From NCBI RefSeq assembly GCF_014529535.1, contig NW_023503584.1:2267005-2331004 (forward strand): a stretch of DNA of 64,000 bases. Reading direction: 5' to 3'. Numbering within the stretch: the stretch's first letter is position 1; each line of letters starts with the position of its first letter. The notes beneath the pieces were generated by a model that was not told the origin of the DNA, made no database searches, and was given only the letters and a program-made list of their open reading frames with translations. The DNA is from Bradysia coprophila (Eukaryota > Arthropoda > Insecta > Diptera > Sciaridae). Shown here piece after piece: positions 63,174-64,000 of this stretch. The translations under genes were made by a program, and so were the position numbers.

Positions 63174-64000
63174 TATCAATCTGCAGCTATTACACACAAT
63201 ATTACATTACATATTCTAAATATTACAAAAAAATTACATTAGGGGCTCCTCAGCCGCTTTTTTCAAAACAATCCGAAACAATTCGATCAAAATACAAAAA
63301 AATTCCAAAATCTTTTTTTCTTGGCAATAAATATCTAACTACTTTTCAAATGAACCATCACAACACAAAATCGTCCGATTTTTTAGTGTAATTTTTAATT
63401 ATTGAAGTTTCCAATTTTCTCTGAAAATCGACGTCGGCGAACTTTGGCTACATGCCAAAGTCAGGTTTTCACTTTTTTTATTTTCTTTTTATTTTATTAT
63501 TATATCTTTGACTCTATAGAGTGGAAAAAAACAAAAAACCGGACAAAAATATCGTAAAGCTTTTTTTTTCGTAAAGTCGAGAATGGTCCAATGTGCCCCT
63601 ACTAGCAAATTTTCAGTAATCGATTTATTGCTACCTGAAGTTGTTCCGGACCAAAGTCTGAAAATGGGTTTTTCGGATTCTTTGGGCAACTAGAATTTTT
63701 TGTGGACCAGTTTCTTTCGCGTCCCGCGAAATCGATCACCCCTAATCTACAAGTAACCGTTATAGTTTTTCTTATTATGTTTTTACATTTTTTTAAAGTA
63801 AACTTAAAAGTATCACACTTTTCTACAAACAATTCGTCAAAGGAAGCAACACTCTCTTCTACAAACACTTTGCAAAAAGGAAGCATCACTATCTTTTACA
63901 AACGTTGTGTAAAAGAAGAATAAATTACTGTCTTCTACAAAGTCCTTGTAGAAAAGAGTGATATAAAAGAGTGTTTATAGAAGAGAGTTACGCCTCACTT
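63174..64000. other. Intergenic DNA with short repeated motifs
   Basis: No exon could be supported. Near the right edge (about 63825-63990), TCTTCTACAAA, TCTTTTACAAA and TTTGCAAAAAGGAAGCA-type motifs recur several times in both orientations. This suggests the start of a repeat that continues beyond the window. Confidence 0.35.

Overview
The window looks like nuclear DNA of an insect, most likely a fly (Diptera). This rests on its AT-rich composition, many introns of about 56-75 bases with GT..AG ends, a TATA box plus TCAGT initiator architecture, and the families present (CYP6-like P450, CUB-serine protease, coronin-2). A lower dipteran such as a fungus gnat is a guess; the species cannot be fixed from the sequence alone.

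I could build nine host gene models by joining exons by eye. In order they are: UQCC1, a cytochrome bc1 assembly factor (minus, 520-1876); SKA1, a kinetochore protein (plus, 6939-8267); a coronin-2-type actin regulator (plus, 33370-37177, first coding exon uncertain); an aldo-keto reductase (plus, 41962-45241); a SMYD4-like SET/MYND/TPR protein (minus, 45417-47500); a CYP6-like cytochrome P450 (minus, 49157-50911); an unrecognised small secreted peptide in three exons (plus, 53395-53856); a CUB-domain trypsin-like protease (plus, 56232-58486); and an F-box/LRR-like protein (plus, 61450-62990). They are ordinary, functionally unrelated neighbours, not a pathway cluster. The reductase and SMYD4-like genes converge and appear to share one palindromic poly(A) signal.

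The rest is dominated by DNA transposons. The largest is a complete-looking pogo/Tigger-like element (10750-14006) with terminal inverted repeats, a TA duplication and an uninterrupted 762-codon DDE transposase. At least six hAT-like or hAT-derived elements have 7-8 bp target duplications (677-828, 3412-5767, 17103-17296, 24196-24414, 42933-43134, 52454-52737). A family of about 165-215 bp elements at TTAA sites (piggyBac-like) recurs in more than seven full or partial copies. A 1.2 kb repeat occurs twice (4264-5490 and 28063-29299), and numerous fold-back palindromes are scattered between genes and in introns. A composite inverted-repeat structure at 59174-60090 encloses a unique segment with a hydrophobic reading frame. 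One coronin intron carries five identical tandem copies of a 57-bp, nearly palindromic unit.

From about 14 kb to 33 kb I found no convincing exons. It could be upstream or intronic DNA of the coronin gene. No virus-derived or LTR element, rRNA, tRNA or CRISPR array was recognised.
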